In this document: in pieces, positions 21,654 to 30,703 of the stretch | Numbering within the stretch: position 1 is the stretch's first letter | Layout: each line of letters opens with the position of its first letter | DNA from: a virus | Virus record (IMG/VR): IMGVR_UViG_3300036846_001606 | Location: 1 to 37,690 of that record | Length of the DNA stretch: 37,690 nt | Reading direction: 5' to 3' (one strand) | Notes under the pieces: generated by a model | What the model was told of the DNA's origin: nothing | Seen by the model: the letters and a program-made list of their open reading frames with translations, nothing else | Database searches by the model: none | Translations under genes and position numbers: made by a program

Positions 21654-22943
21654 TTACACCATGATTTCCACGGCCTCGATCACTGCGCCGGTGCCCGTCG
21701 CGCCGCCGAACGGGAACGTGAGTGTTCCTGCATTGATAAAGCCCTGCACGATGTAAGTTTGCGACGCCGTTGAGCCGGGGCGGTCCCATCCCTTCGCAGA
21801 ACATGCCGCGCCGATGTTGGTCCCGCCGATCTGGAACGCGACGCCGAGCCCCACCGCAACTGAGCTCGTGCTGTTGAACGGCCTGATGCCACCGAAATTC
21901 GTGCCTGCACCGCTGCCACACATGTTCCCGTAGACTGACACCACGACCACATTGGGCGCGCTGGTGGGAGCGAGCGAGGCGGTGGGCCCTCCGGTAATTG
22001 AAGCGAACGAGGCACTTGAAACCGTACCCGAAGCGGTAACAGTGCCTTGCGCCGCCTGCACGGTGTCGCCCGGCTTTTTGATGCCAGGACCAAACAACTG
22101 GATAGTGGTCGGCGCGCTCGCGTAGGTGCCGGCTGTGGCGAGGCCCGACCCATAGTCTACGTAGCCGAGAATACGGAATGATTTGCTTGTGACCGTCGTG
22201 CCGTTCGGCGTGTAGAACGTGCCGGCGGCCGTCGCCGACCCGCTCATCGCAGTGGACGACGCGACCGCGGCCTCGTTGAGGCCCGCAATCGCAGTCGGCG
22301 TCGCGCCGCCGGTGACGCTCTGCCATAGCGCGAGCACGACCGTACCGCCGTTGTCGAACGCGACAACCCAAAGCCGGAACGGAACGCCGTTCGCGCTGCC
22401 AAGCGACGCCCCGGTGGCGTTGGTGTTGATCGACAGGGCGGCCGTCACCGCACGCCAGATCGGACCGCCGTTTGCCACGGTCGGATCACGGAACGCGATC
22501 AGAACAGGATTGCTGTTGCTCGGATCGCTGCCGTTGTTGCCCTTGACCGCAACCGTCAGGATGTTCGATGCGGCCGACGCGTTGAGCTGCAGGTTGATCG
22601 GCCCGTCGAAACCTCGCATCGGACGATCGAAGCCAGGCAGGATGTCACCGCCGTCTGCGCCGACCTGCGTGATGTAGACCTCGGCCGATCCCGACAAGCT
22701 GATCGCCGTGTTCGAGTTGGTCGATTTGACGACATTGCGCGTCAGCGTGGTGCCCGAGCTCGTATACGTGCCCCAGCCGACTTCCGAGTTGGCGCCGTCC
22801 TTGATGCCGTAGAAGACGATATCGCTGTTCTGCGCGCCCGCATTGGCAAATGAGAGATAGCCCGAGACGGCCACGCCGAGCGTGATGGTGCCGGTGCCCG
22901 TCGTCGCGGTCGTCATCCGGGCGAGGTTGTAGAGCTTTGGCAT
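21654..22943 (-). CDS. Putative virion surface protein (429 aa)
   Basis: A 429-residue Gly/Ser/Thr/Ala-rich beta protein. The opening PKLYNLARMTTATTGTGTIT, followed by GVAVSGYLSFANAGAQNSD and TTLTRNVVKSTNSNTAISLS, is a pattern repeated in many phage tail or head-fibre proteins. The rest consists of two or more beta domains (residues 125-260 and 265-429) of similar style, e.g. NILTVAVKGNNGSDPSNSNP and NVVVVSVYGNMCGSGAGTNF. The parallel openings suggest an internal duplication. It lies seven bases from the 139-residue gene. Function is inferred from composition and place. Confidence 0.75.
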   Translation of the reverse strand: MPKLYNLARMTTATTGTGTITLGVAVSGYLSFANAGAQNSDIVFYGIKDGANSEVGWGTYTSSGTTLTRNVVKSTNSNTAISLSGSAEVYITQVGADGGDILPGFDRPMRGFDGPINLQLNASAASNILTVAVKGNNGSDPSNSNPVLIAFRDPTVANGGPIWRAVTAALSINTNATGASLGSANGVPFRLWVVAFDNGGTVVLALWQSVTGGATPTAIAGLNEAAVASSTAMSGSATAAGTFYTPNGTTVTSKSFRILGYVDYGSGLATAGTYASAPTTIQLFGPGIKKPGDTVQAAQGTVTASGTVSSASFASITGGPTASLAPTSAPNVVVVSVYGNMCGSGAGTNFGGIRPFNSTSSVAVGLGVAFQIGGTNIGAACSAKGWDRPGSTASQTYIVQGFINAGTLTFPFGGATGTGAVIEAVEIMV

Positions 22944-22950
22944 GTGCGGC

Positions 22951-23370
22951 CTATGCGAGCTGCAGCACGCCGTTGGCCGGGTCGAACTGCACCTGGAAGC
23001 TGTTGCCCGCCGTGATGGTGAGCGCGGTGCCGTAGTCGTAGTACCCGATCAGGTTTCCGGCGACCGGCGTCGAATTGTAGAGCACGCAATAGCGGAACGG
23101 TCCGATCGAGCCGGCGGACGCCGTGAACGTCACGTTGTTGAGCTTGAGCGCATAAGTCCCGCTCGACTGCGCCGACGACACGAGTGTCGCTTGCGTGCCG
23201 CCGGCCGTATAGCCGTTGCCGGCCGGGATCTCTGTGATGTCGGCTTTCACCGCGTTGGCCGCGGCCGGGCCCGTGTTGGTGAGCATCACCTTGAGCGTAT
23301 CGCTGCCGAGGTTGTGCACCTTGTTGGCAATGTCGGCGACGAACGCGTTGAACTTGTTGAACGAGGCCAT
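22951..23370 (-). CDS. Conserved phage virion-associated protein (139 aa)
   Basis: A 139-residue protein opening ASFNKFNAFVADIANKVHNL and then GSDTLKVMLTNTGP, a motif found in many tailed-phage genomes just after the portal. The rest is strands: SGTYALKLNNVTFTASAG; IGYYDYGTALTITAGNSF; QVQFDPANGVLQLA. There is no TM or signal. It is probably part of the capsid or of a surface-exposed complex with the next two genes. AAAGGA lies eight bases before the ATG. Confidence 0.75.
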   Translation of the reverse strand: MASFNKFNAFVADIANKVHNLGSDTLKVMLTNTGPAAANAVKADITEIPAGNGYTAGGTQATLVSSAQSSGTYALKLNNVTFTASAGSIGPFRYCVLYNSTPVAGNLIGYYDYGTALTITAGNSFQVQFDPANGVLQLA

Positions 23371-23384
23371 GATCTTTCCTTATG

Positions 23385-23545
23385 CGAGTACGGCGTCATT
23401 GCGAGCGAAGCGAAGCAATCTCCCACGCCGCAGGAGATTGCTTCGGCGCGCTGCGCGCGCCTCGCAATGACGCGTGGCGGGACTTCAGCGCGTGGGCACG
23501 CACCGCTTCGCGGCGCTTTGCCCGCCCTACGAGCGATGACGAGGC
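23385..23545. repeat. Dispersed repeat between portal and 139-residue genes
   Basis: ATTGCGAGCGAAGCGAAGCAA is paired with its inverse on the right (GATTGCTTCGGCGCGCTGCG, then CTCGCAATGACG), followed by GCGGGACTTCAGCGCGTGGG and GCCCGCCCTACGAGC. This looks like the common REP with GCGAAGCAATC arms found in Rhizobiales intergenic regions. I see no gene here. Confidence 0.6.
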
Positions 23546-23550
23546 AACGG

Positions 23551-25824
23551 TTATTCGATCGGGACCGCGTGACTGACGCGGCCGGCCGCGTCGCGCACGA
23601 TCCGCATGCCCTTGGGATGCGGCGCCGGCGGCGGCAAAGGGACCGAAGGGACCAAAGGGACACTGAGCGTCGCAAGCTTGCCGATCAAGCCGTCGAGATC
23701 GACCGCCTGCGGCTTGCCGTCCGGGCCGGGCGCGCCGGCGAGCGACGCCGCGGTCTTCATGAGATCGACGTGCGCCTTGCGCATTTCCAGCTGATGCGTC
23801 TCGGCCTTGAGGCCGTGCTCCATCACGGCGAGCTGCTTCTGATGCTCGAAGCGCTGCTGCTCGAGCGCGAGGTTGCCTTGCGTCTTCGCCGCCTCGTGCT
23901 GCGCGTCGGCCTGCGCCTTGGCGGCCGCGAGCTGGATCTGCCCTTGCGCCTCGTGCTGCGCGGCCTGCGCCTTCATGGTGTCGGGATGCGGCGGCGGCTC
24001 GATCGGCGCCGAGGCCGGATCCTGCGGGTTTACCGGCGCGGCCGGGTCGGTGAAGAATTCGTCGGCATTCTTGAAGCCGGCGAGCCGTGCCAGGTGGATC
24101 GCCGAATTGTGCAGGTTGCGCCGCGACACCAGGCCGGCGCCGATCGCCTTCTCCTGCGCCGCGATGATCATGTTCATCATGCCGAGCTGCTGCGCCTTGG
24201 TGCCGGTGCCGAGCCCGACATGCACGGTCATCTCGTTGCGGGTGCGCCACTCGCGCGGATTGACGGTGACCCATTGCTTGCGCAGCTGCACCGTCTGGCC
24301 GCTCTCGCCGTGCTTGCGGATGATCTGGTGCAGCAGCGCGAAGAGATCGCGGATGCCGGTCTCGGCGAAGATGCGGGCGATCAGCTTGATCCGCGCCTGC
24401 GCGGCGGTGAACACGGCGTTGACCGCGGTCGCGCTCTGGTTCTGCAGGGCATCCGCGTCGATCCCCTGCCCCTGTCGCGTCACGCCGGTGCGGAGCTCGC
24501 GCGCCGCGTCCATGTATTCGAGCACCGGAAACGTCTGCGCCGCGACCGACGGCACTGTTTGCCAGTTGAGACCCCCCGGCTGCTTGGTGCGCACGATGCC
24601 GCCCGGCCGCGAGACCAGGAGATCGTCGAGCGTATCGGGCCCGGCGAACTGCTCGGCCACCTCGACGCGCGGATTGTTGGCCAGATAGGCATTGTCGAGC
24701 GTCGCCCGCAGCAGCGCGGTCTTGATGCGCTGGATGTCCATCACCAGGTCGGCGATCGAGCGGCCGAAGAAGCGGTGCGTGACGATCACCGGGGTCATCG
24801 CGGCGAACGGCATGACGTCGACCGGCTCGATGTCCGGCGTGCCGTCCTTCTTCAGGATGTCGCCCTGGCTGCCGCCGGTCGTCACCTTGTAGAGGCAGGC
24901 CTTGCCGTCGCCCGCGTAGTCCATCCGGATGTAGTGCTCGGTGACCTCGATGCGGCGGGCCGCCTCGTTCATCTGGTCGCCGGTGTATTGCGACTCGTCG
25001 ACCGTGTTGCGGTCGAGCTCCTCGGTGTTCGAGATCGCCGTGTAGCTCGGCAGCGTCCTGACCTGCGCGCGGTCGAACCCTTGCGCGATCAGCCGCGCCT
25101 CGCTGATCAGCACCTTGTGGAAGCAGTAGTCGCAGTCGCGCAAGCTGCGGGCATTGCGCGAGATGCCGAATTCCTCCGGTGGGACCGGCTCGATCCTCGC
25201 CTGCGCGGCGTTGCGCGAGCGCACGCATTCGACGTCGTGCAGCAGCGGGCCGCCCTCTGGCGGATCTTCACCCAAGCCTGCGCCTTCTTGCGGCGGCAGC
25301 GCGGGGCGCGCGGAATGTGCCGTGATCTCGATGTCGGGATCGGCGGAGAGCAGCGCAAAGGCGTCGTCGGTCAGATCGTAATAGGTCTCGCGCTCCTCGA
25401 TGGTGCGGTCCTCCCACCAGACCTTGACGACGCCGGTCTTGGAGAGCAGCGCGTCCTTGATGAACGTGTAGAGGATGAGGAAGCCGGGATTGATCTGCAT
25501 GAAGACGTGGTTGACGTAGTCGGTCTCCTGCTCGGCCGCGGCCGTGTCGTTCGGGCCGACCGGCTCGAACCGCACCACCTCGTCGCCGCCGCAGAAGATC
25601 TCCATCAGCGACGGCATCAGGCCCTCGATCGTGTCGGCGACGTCGGTCGACACCGCGCGCGAGCGCCCGTCCGGCGCCGGCATGTCCTTGGCCATGTCGC
25701 CAAGGTAGTAGTCCATCGCATCGGATCGCTCGACCGAAAGCTTCGACGCGCGCGTCGCCGCCAGCGCGTCGTTGCGCTCGGAGTCGAGCAGCGCCTTGAG
25801 CTCGGACAGCGGCATTCTGGGCAT
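23551..25824 (-). CDS. Portal protein (podovirus type)
   Basis: A 757-residue portal. The opening SELKALLDSERNDALAATRA and YYLGDMAKDMPAPDGRSRAV are typical, with DVADTIEGLMPSLMEIFCGG (about 63-82) as the family's clearest block. Then come ETDYVNHVFMQINPGF and FIKDALLSKTGVVKVWWED (about 127-145), the wing and stem region with QRIKTALLRATLDNAYLANN, and a long Ala/Gln coiled-coil crown (QAAQHEAQGQIQLAAAKAQA). It forms the ring for DNA entry and exit at the capsid vertex. The 757-residue length is in the range of P22-like portals. ATG 25824 is used; ATG 25815 is a possible alternative. Confidence 0.92.
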   Translation of the reverse strand: MPRMPLSELKALLDSERNDALAATRASKLSVERSDAMDYYLGDMAKDMPAPDGRSRAVSTDVADTIEGLMPSLMEIFCGGDEVVRFEPVGPNDTAAAEQETDYVNHVFMQINPGFLILYTFIKDALLSKTGVVKVWWEDRTIEERETYYDLTDDAFALLSADPDIEITAHSARPALPPQEGAGLGEDPPEGGPLLHDVECVRSRNAAQARIEPVPPEEFGISRNARSLRDCDYCFHKVLISEARLIAQGFDRAQVRTLPSYTAISNTEELDRNTVDESQYTGDQMNEAARRIEVTEHYIRMDYAGDGKACLYKVTTGGSQGDILKKDGTPDIEPVDVMPFAAMTPVIVTHRFFGRSIADLVMDIQRIKTALLRATLDNAYLANNPRVEVAEQFAGPDTLDDLLVSRPGGIVRTKQPGGLNWQTVPSVAAQTFPVLEYMDAARELRTGVTRQGQGIDADALQNQSATAVNAVFTAAQARIKLIARIFAETGIRDLFALLHQIIRKHGESGQTVQLRKQWVTVNPREWRTRNEMTVHVGLGTGTKAQQLGMMNMIIAAQEKAIGAGLVSRRNLHNSAIHLARLAGFKNADEFFTDPAAPVNPQDPASAPIEPPPHPDTMKAQAAQHEAQGQIQLAAAKAQADAQHEAAKTQGNLALEQQRFEHQKQLAVMEHGLKAETHQLEMRKAHVDLMKTAASLAGAPGPDGKPQAVDLDGLIGKLATLSVPLVPSVPLPPPAPHPKGMRIVRDAAGRVSHAVPIE

Positions 25825-25904
25825 GTGATGTTCTCGATGTCCGTTGATCCGAGGGCTCAAGGCGCCGCAGGGGTGTGCAGGTTGCGCAACAAAGCGCGGA
25901 GGCC

Positions 25905-26106
25905 GCGGCTCCTGCGTCCTCTCCCCCGCTCGCCGGGGAGAGACAGAGAGGGGGGCGCCGCTTGCGCATGAGCAAGTGGCTTCCCCCCTCCCGCCTCCCC
26001 CGCAAGCGGGAGAGGGGCGAAAGGCATCAGAAAGACTGCTTTGAAAGAGAAGAGTCGCGGCGGCGCTTCAGTCGCACAAATCCGGGACCAGGATTTCTGC
26101 CATCGG
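25905..26106. repeat. Dispersed repeat R3 plus R4, left copy
   Basis: An R3-type segment (25905-26035) is followed by a block with GCGGCGCTTCAGTCGCACAA and CCAGGATTTCTGCCATCG (26041-26106). The same two-part block is at about 36190-36366 in the same orientation. The 25825-26303 gap holds this repeat and the PKD-gene terminator; I find no gene. Confidence 0.7.
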
Positions 26107-26234
26107 CATCAGCTAGGCCGTGCACTCATAAATTCGAGCGGCGTGGATCACGACGCTTGACGTCCGCTCAACCCCGGCAAGCGGCCGAAGAGCGGACATC
26201 GCGGCAGGTCCGAGATGTGCCACATCCAGACATC

Positions 26235-26280
26235 GCACGAACAAAAACCCCGGCGCATCGGCCGGGGCTGTGTTCGTGTC
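26235..26280 (-). terminator. Rho-independent terminator of the PKD gene
   Basis: On the minus strand, GCCCCGGCCGATGCGCCGGGG is followed by TTTTTG. Outer arms CGAACAC and GTTCGTG can extend the stem. It lies 24-60 bases past the stop of the PKD-domain gene. Confidence 0.85.
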
Positions 26281-26303
26281 CGACTTATCTTGGCGCGACG
26301 GGG

Positions 26304-28301
26304 TTATTGCGTCGAGTTGTACAAAGCGCCCTGGTCAACGCAGGTCGTCCCCTTGCCCCCCGTGAGTGGCACACAGACCTTGACCTCTCCCGAGCAACTG
26401 CCGCCGAAGCCGTTCGCGGCCGTGAAGGATATGTGATATACGCGCCCGTCGCCTGTGCCGAGACGCGCAGCCCGCAGGAAGAAGGTGCCGTCGTTCATAA
26501 TCGTGGCCTGTGGCGATTGCGTCTCGCCAATGCCCGGTCCCAGGGTGGGTTCGTCCTGGAAGATTTTGGTGGTCGTGATGCTCACGCTCCCAGGCGTATT
26601 ATCCGTCGTGTTGATGATCGCCAGCGGCCCGACCAATCGGCGATCCGGCGGCCATACCCTGTTGAGGCTCGCGACGGCGTTGTCACAATCTGGGGCCGCG
26701 TAAGGGTCTTGCACCGTTATGTTGACCGTGGCGGGGGCGGACGGCAGGGGCGTGTAGCCCGGAGCCGGTTGATCAGTCACCACAAGTTGGAATGTCAGAA
26801 TTTCTTGTTGTTTCGGCGGTTCAGCCGGGGCGATGAACTGCGGCGACGCTGCAGCGGGGTTTGAGAGCGTCACCGGCGTTCCCGCCACCTGCGTCCATTG
26901 ATACGTAATTGCGTCTCTGTCCGGGTCCGTGCTTGCGGAGGCGTCGAGTGTGACCTTTGCACCGGACGTAACGGTTTGCGCTGCCCCCGCATTCGCAATC
27001 GGCGGGTGATTGATTCCCTCGACTGTCACGTTCACGGTTGCGGGCGGCGAACTGAGCGGCCCGCCACATTGAGTGCTCGACGGAGCATCGGTGACGATGA
27101 GTTGAAAGGTCAGCGTGGTCGAATTCGGATAGGGCACGGAAGGGGCCGTAAAGGACGGAGTGGCTGTATTGGCGCCTGTCAGGACGACGGTCGGCCCGCC
27201 GGTCTGAACCCACGCGTACGAGAGCGGGTCACCATCCGGGTCGAAGCTCTGGCCGCCATCGAGGTTCACGGAGGAACCCGAACTAACGGTGGGGACTGGT
27301 TGCGCCTGAGCGATGGGCGAGGAGTTGTTTGGCTTGGCGAATACCGGCACGCTAGTGGTCGCGGTGAGCCCAAACGGATCACTCGCTGTCAACTGCACAC
27401 TGAACGAGCGCGCGAACGGCAAGATGGGAATGCCCAAGGTTGGGCTGACGCCCGTCAACGGCGACGAGAACAGGGGCGGATTGTCGATCACGTCAGCCCA
27501 GGAATAGGTGAGAGAACCATCCTTCGGGGTACTGCCGCTTCCGTCGAATATGGCCGTATCGCCTGAACAGAAGGACGAGGTGGGGGAGCCCTGAGCATTC
27601 TTCACCACCGCCACGGCGACCGGCTGCGAAGAGCTCGGTGCGGTGAAGCTCACGTTGTCCACAAAGACGAAACCCCCTAAAAACTGGTCAGGTCCACATA
27701 CAACGCCAACCCGGACCTCCTGAAACGTCGCGTTGACAGTGCCAACGCTTAATTGAAAGCGCCCGCACATTTGCCCTGGACCAAGTGAGGCTGACGAGCA
27801 GACGGGAGCAACGAGTGCGTCTGCTTGGGTCAAGGGCCGCGTTATTGGCGAGCTAGCTCCGCCATTGACAGTGACTTTGTCGAACGTGACATTGACACAG
27901 CTAGCAGACGCTGGGCCGCTCAGCGCAATGTCCATCTGCACGGATGTCTGTGGCACATCAAAGGTAATATCTGGAAGGTTTATGGCAAGGTTGCTGTTGC
28001 CGCATGTATAGCCGCCTCCGGTGCTACACCAACCATCCGGAGCGGTCGTGAGGCCGTTCTGATCATAAAATAAGACAGGAAATATCCCCTGAAAGTGGAT
28101 GCCCAGGGCCGCGAACTTGTCGCCCACCGACGGCGCCCCTTGATTGAGAGGGTATACGTCCGTGGCAGGCACTTGGACGCCGTTTGGATACGTGGCGAAA
28201 TTTATCTCAGCCGTCTGGGCCAAGCACTCCGTTGTCGCTAGGCCGACTACAGCCGCCGCAATCGCGCATGTCGTTCTCAATCCGATGCGTAGTCCTTTCA
28301 C
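26304..28301 (-). CDS. Secreted PKD-domain protein
   Basis: About 665 residues. A GTG start at 28301 is preferred because GGGGAG lies six bases upstream of it; the ATG at 28307 directly abuts that site. A signal peptide is present (about 1-28, ending ECLA-QT). Residues 32-224 form an N-terminal beta domain with paired cysteines. Three PKD-like domains follow at about 229-322, 330-430 and 435-535, marked by DGSGSTPKDGSLTYSW, DGGQSFDPDGDPLSYAW and DASASTDPDRDAITYQW. The C-terminal domain (540-665) has four more cysteines. PKD proteins are usually extracellular binding proteins. It sits between terminase and portal with its own terminator, so it is an independent cargo unit. Confidence 0.85.
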   Translation of the reverse strand: MKGLRIGLRTTCAIAAAVVGLATTECLAQTAEINFATYPNGVQVPATDVYPLNQGAPSVGDKFAALGIHFQGIFPVLFYDQNGLTTAPDGWCSTGGGYTCGNSNLAINLPDITFDVPQTSVQMDIALSGPASASCVNVTFDKVTVNGGASSPITRPLTQADALVAPVCSSASLGPGQMCGRFQLSVGTVNATFQEVRVGVVCGPDQFLGGFVFVDNVSFTAPSSSQPVAVAVVKNAQGSPTSSFCSGDTAIFDGSGSTPKDGSLTYSWADVIDNPPLFSSPLTGVSPTLGIPILPFARSFSVQLTASDPFGLTATTSVPVFAKPNNSSPIAQAQPVPTVSSGSSVNLDGGQSFDPDGDPLSYAWVQTGGPTVVLTGANTATPSFTAPSVPYPNSTTLTFQLIVTDAPSSTQCGGPLSSPPATVNVTVEGINHPPIANAGAAQTVTSGAKVTLDASASTDPDRDAITYQWTQVAGTPVTLSNPAAASPQFIAPAEPPKQQEILTFQLVVTDQPAPGYTPLPSAPATVNITVQDPYAAPDCDNAVASLNRVWPPDRRLVGPLAIINTTDNTPGSVSITTTKIFQDEPTLGPGIGETQSPQATIMNDGTFFLRAARLGTGDGRVYHISFTAANGFGGSCSGEVKVCVPLTGGKGTTCVDQGALYNSTQ

Positions 28302-28633
28302 GTGCATCTCCCCGGATCATTGTTTGACGCTCTCGCGGGGTCGACCCATACCAAGCGGAACGGGGGCGGCGTTGGAGGTCGCCCTTGTGCGGATTGGAAC
28401 TTTTGTTCCGGCCGACGTCAAATGGAACTTTTTGACCATGCGCACCACGATACCTGTGGCGCAATCCGCCGTTCTGCCTTGCTCCGATGGGGCTTTTTTG
28501 CGGCGCGAGGCCCGTTGTGGGTCAGATCGGTAATGCTCTCATCGAGCAGATGTTTTCCGCTTCGGCCGAAAGCGGACATTCCGATGGGCGCGCCTGTGGC
28601 GTTGGGGCTGCGCGTTGATGAGTCCACGCCCTG
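28302..28633. other. Intergenic region between terminase and PKD gene
   Basis: About 330 bases without a convincing gene. It includes segments reminiscent of dispersed repeats (TTCGGCCGAAAGCGGACATTC at 28560-28580) and presumably the promoter of the PKD gene. I cannot assign -35/-10 boxes with confidence. Confidence 0.5.
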
Positions 28634-30181
28634 CTAGGCCACGCCCGACTCGGGATACTCCAGTTTGCGCCCGAACCCCGCATCCGGCGCGACCGGCTCG
28701 GCGAAGGTGAGCGCGACCGCATCCCATTCGTCGGGCGACTTCACGCCGCGCGCGCGCATGTGGTCCTTGGCTTCGAGCTTGAGCCGGGCGTTGCTGTCGT
28801 AGGTGTAGGTCGGGCCGCAGGCATCGGCCTGCAGGCCGTCGAGATCGGGCACCGCGGCGCCGGCGGGATCCTCCAGCCATTCGCGCGACTTCATCCACAT
28901 CTCGGCACGCCGGTTGAGCGGGCCGCCGGATGGCTGGCCGTGCTCGTCGAGCGGCGGCGGCTCCAGCGGCGCCGAGCCGAAGTTCACCGCGCGCACGATC
29001 GCGCCGTAGCCCATCTCGCCGAGCCGGTCGTAGACGCCGGCGCCGACGCCGCCGACGTCGACGAACACCCGCTTCGGCCGCTCGCGGTCGATCACCTGCT
29101 TGAGCCAGCCGGCCGCCGCCATGGTGCTGAGCCGGGTGCGGCTCTCGACCTTCTCGACACGGCGGCCGCGCCGCCACGCCATCGCGTGGCGGTCCTCGCC
29201 CATCCAGGCCGGATCGAAGCCGATCACCAGCGGGCCGCTCGCCGCGCAGGTCGACTTGCGCGCCTTCGCGATCAGCGCCGGCGGGATGTAGCTGTCGTGG
29301 CCGGACTGCTGGAACGCCTCCGCCGCGTTCGCGGGGTACTCCTGCTTGAACAGCGCCTCGTCCTTGAGCTCGACGATCTTGCCGCGCCGCCAGGCGATCT
29401 GCTCGTCGTCGAGGCCGTAGAGGTCGCGGTACTCCCGCTCCTCCTCGCTGAGGATCAGGCCGTGCGCGGGCTTGCGGTACTCCTCCTGCCAGAACCACGG
29501 CACGAAGATGGCGATGAAGTCGTTGGCGCCGGTTTCCGCGTCGCGCCAGGTCTGATGATAGAAGTTGCCGAGCCCGTTCGCGGTGCTCTCCAGGATGACC
29601 TCGGTGCCCGGGATGTCGGGGACCGCCTGGAGCACGCCGGCGGCATGCGTCGCGGCGTGCGGCCAGAACGCCACCTCCGAGCCATGGAAGAGCTGGATGG
29701 TCGACGAGCGCCCGACCCCCTTGGTGCCCGCCGTGCCGATCTTGTAGCCCGAGTCGAGCGCGTCGAAACTCAGCTCCTTCGCGTTCGCGGTTGCGGTGTG
29801 CTGCTTCTGCTCCGGCGGGCAGTGCGCGTGGAACCGCTCGACCATCTCGAACAGGTTCTGCGTCGCCGCGTCGTCGTGGGTGAGGATGAACACGCGGATG
29901 CCATGCTGGTGCGTCGCCCGGTGATAGAACCGGCCGCCCACATAGGTGCTGCAGCCCTGCTGCCGCCCTTTGAGGATCAGCGCCCGCACCTTGCCGATCG
30001 CGGCGCGCTGCGCCTCGAGCTGCGCGTGGATGTGCTGCTGCGCCCGGTTGAGGACGAGCGGCCGGATCGCGCCCTGCTTGGTGCGGATCGACAGGCAGCG
30101 CTCGGCATAGAGCGGCAGGTCAGTCCGCAGTCGTTCCGTCAGCGCGCGCTGCGCCAGCGTCGCCTCCACCCGCGCTTGCAT
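28634..30181 (-). CDS. terL: Terminase large subunit
   Basis: About 515 residues. ATPase part: Walker A-like KGRQQGCST (about 71-79), Walker B with coupling Glu TEVILEST (about 193-200), and RSSTIQLFHGSEVAFW between. Nuclease part: LVIGFDPAWMGEDRH (about 318-332) gives the first acidic residue, RVFVDVGGVGAGVYDRL (371-387) the second, and SPDEWDAVALTFA (482-494) the third. It packages DNA into the procapsid. The ATG at 30181 is used; ATG 30232 would add 17 residues. Either start overlaps the small-subunit-like gene by 62 or 113 bases. It is the downstream member of that pair, and the PKD cargo follows. Confidence 0.93.
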   Translation of the reverse strand: MQARVEATLAQRALTERLRTDLPLYAERCLSIRTKQGAIRPLVLNRAQQHIHAQLEAQRAAIGKVRALILKGRQQGCSTYVGGRFYHRATHQHGIRVFILTHDDAATQNLFEMVERFHAHCPPEQKQHTATANAKELSFDALDSGYKIGTAGTKGVGRSSTIQLFHGSEVAFWPHAATHAAGVLQAVPDIPGTEVILESTANGLGNFYHQTWRDAETGANDFIAIFVPWFWQEEYRKPAHGLILSEEEREYRDLYGLDDEQIAWRRGKIVELKDEALFKQEYPANAAEAFQQSGHDSYIPPALIAKARKSTCAASGPLVIGFDPAWMGEDRHAMAWRRGRRVEKVESRTRLSTMAAAGWLKQVIDRERPKRVFVDVGGVGAGVYDRLGEMGYGAIVRAVNFGSAPLEPPPLDEHGQPSGGPLNRRAEMWMKSREWLEDPAGAAVPDLDGLQADACGPTYTYDSNARLKLEAKDHMRARGVKSPDEWDAVALTFAEPVAPDAGFGRKLEYPESGVA

Positions 30182-30437
30182 CGTCGCGAGCGCGCAGGGC
30201 GCGAATTGTGTCGAGAATGGCGCAAAGCTCATCGGTCGTGGCATCCTCGAGCGGATCGGCATCAGGCGAGATCGGCTGGGTCGACTTGCCCCAGCCGCGG
30301 TCGAGGAGCGCAATGGCCGCCGACACGCGTGCGGCGGGCGACGCGTCCGCCTGGTTCGTGATCTGGGCCAGCGTCTTGATCGCGTCCTCGGTGTGGGCCT
30401 GCGCCAGAGATCGGATGTCGCACGGTGGCTTCGCCAT
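30120..30437 (-). CDS. Terminase small subunit-like protein
   Basis: A 105-residue helical protein: AKPPCDIRSLAQAHTEDAIK, then LAQITNQADASPAARVSAAI and LLDRGWGKSTQP, a pattern seen in proteins just upstream of phage terminase large subunits. The C-terminal 30 residues overlap the large-subunit start. Small subunits recognise packaging sites and bind DNA. The assignment rests on position and on the AAR-AA-LLDRGWGK pattern. The start at 30437 is preferred over the long upstream frame, which runs through a REP element. Confidence 0.65.
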   Translation of the reverse strand: MAKPPCDIRSLAQAHTEDAIKTLAQITNQADASPAARVSAAIALLDRGWGKSTQPISPDADPLEDATTDELCAILDTIRALRARDDASAGGGDAGAARADGTTAD

Positions 30438-30460
30438 GGCGGTCGGTCCTAGAGCATCAC

Positions 30461-30548
30461 CGTCATGGCCGGGCTTGTCCCGGCCATCCACGCCTTTCTC
30501 GCCAGATGGCAAGGACGTGGATGCCCGGCACAAGGCCGGGCATGACGG
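30461..30548. repeat. REP pair upstream of the terminase genes
   Basis: CGTCATGGCCGGGCTTGTCC followed by CGGCCATCCACGCC, then an inverted second half with GACGTGGATGCCCGGCACAA and GGCCGGGCATGACGG, giving a long stem-loop. It is the same family as at 18908-18960. Confidence 0.7.
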
Positions 30549-30703
30549 CGATTCAGTGCCATCGGAATTGACTTCAGTCACCGCCGCCTGCCTCGCAAAC
30601 GATACGGCCGGCGCCTGGACGGTGGGAGGGGAGGCCGGCGCCGGCCGCACACCCGCTGCGAAACCCCCGAATCGCGCGCGAGCTCATGGTTGAGTTCATC
30701 GGA

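Noticed and set aside
22942-25971. A plus-strand open frame of over 1000 codons
   Set aside because: It is the mirror of the portal and the 139-residue gene. Its composition is Arg/Ala/Asp/His-rich with no motif, typical of antisense frames in high-GC DNA.
30150-30240. Separate genes in the terminase overlap
   Set aside because: The overlap is explained by the small-subunit-like gene running into the large-subunit start. No third frame is convincing.
28760-30361. A plus-strand frame of 533 codons
   Set aside because: Antisense to the terminase, which shows clear Walker and nuclease motifs on the minus strand.
23551-30437. Gene transfer agent cluster
   Set aside because: Terminase and portal could suggest one, but the scaffold, gp10-like protein, replication genes and absence of long-tail genes do not fit the known alphaproteobacterial GTA layout.
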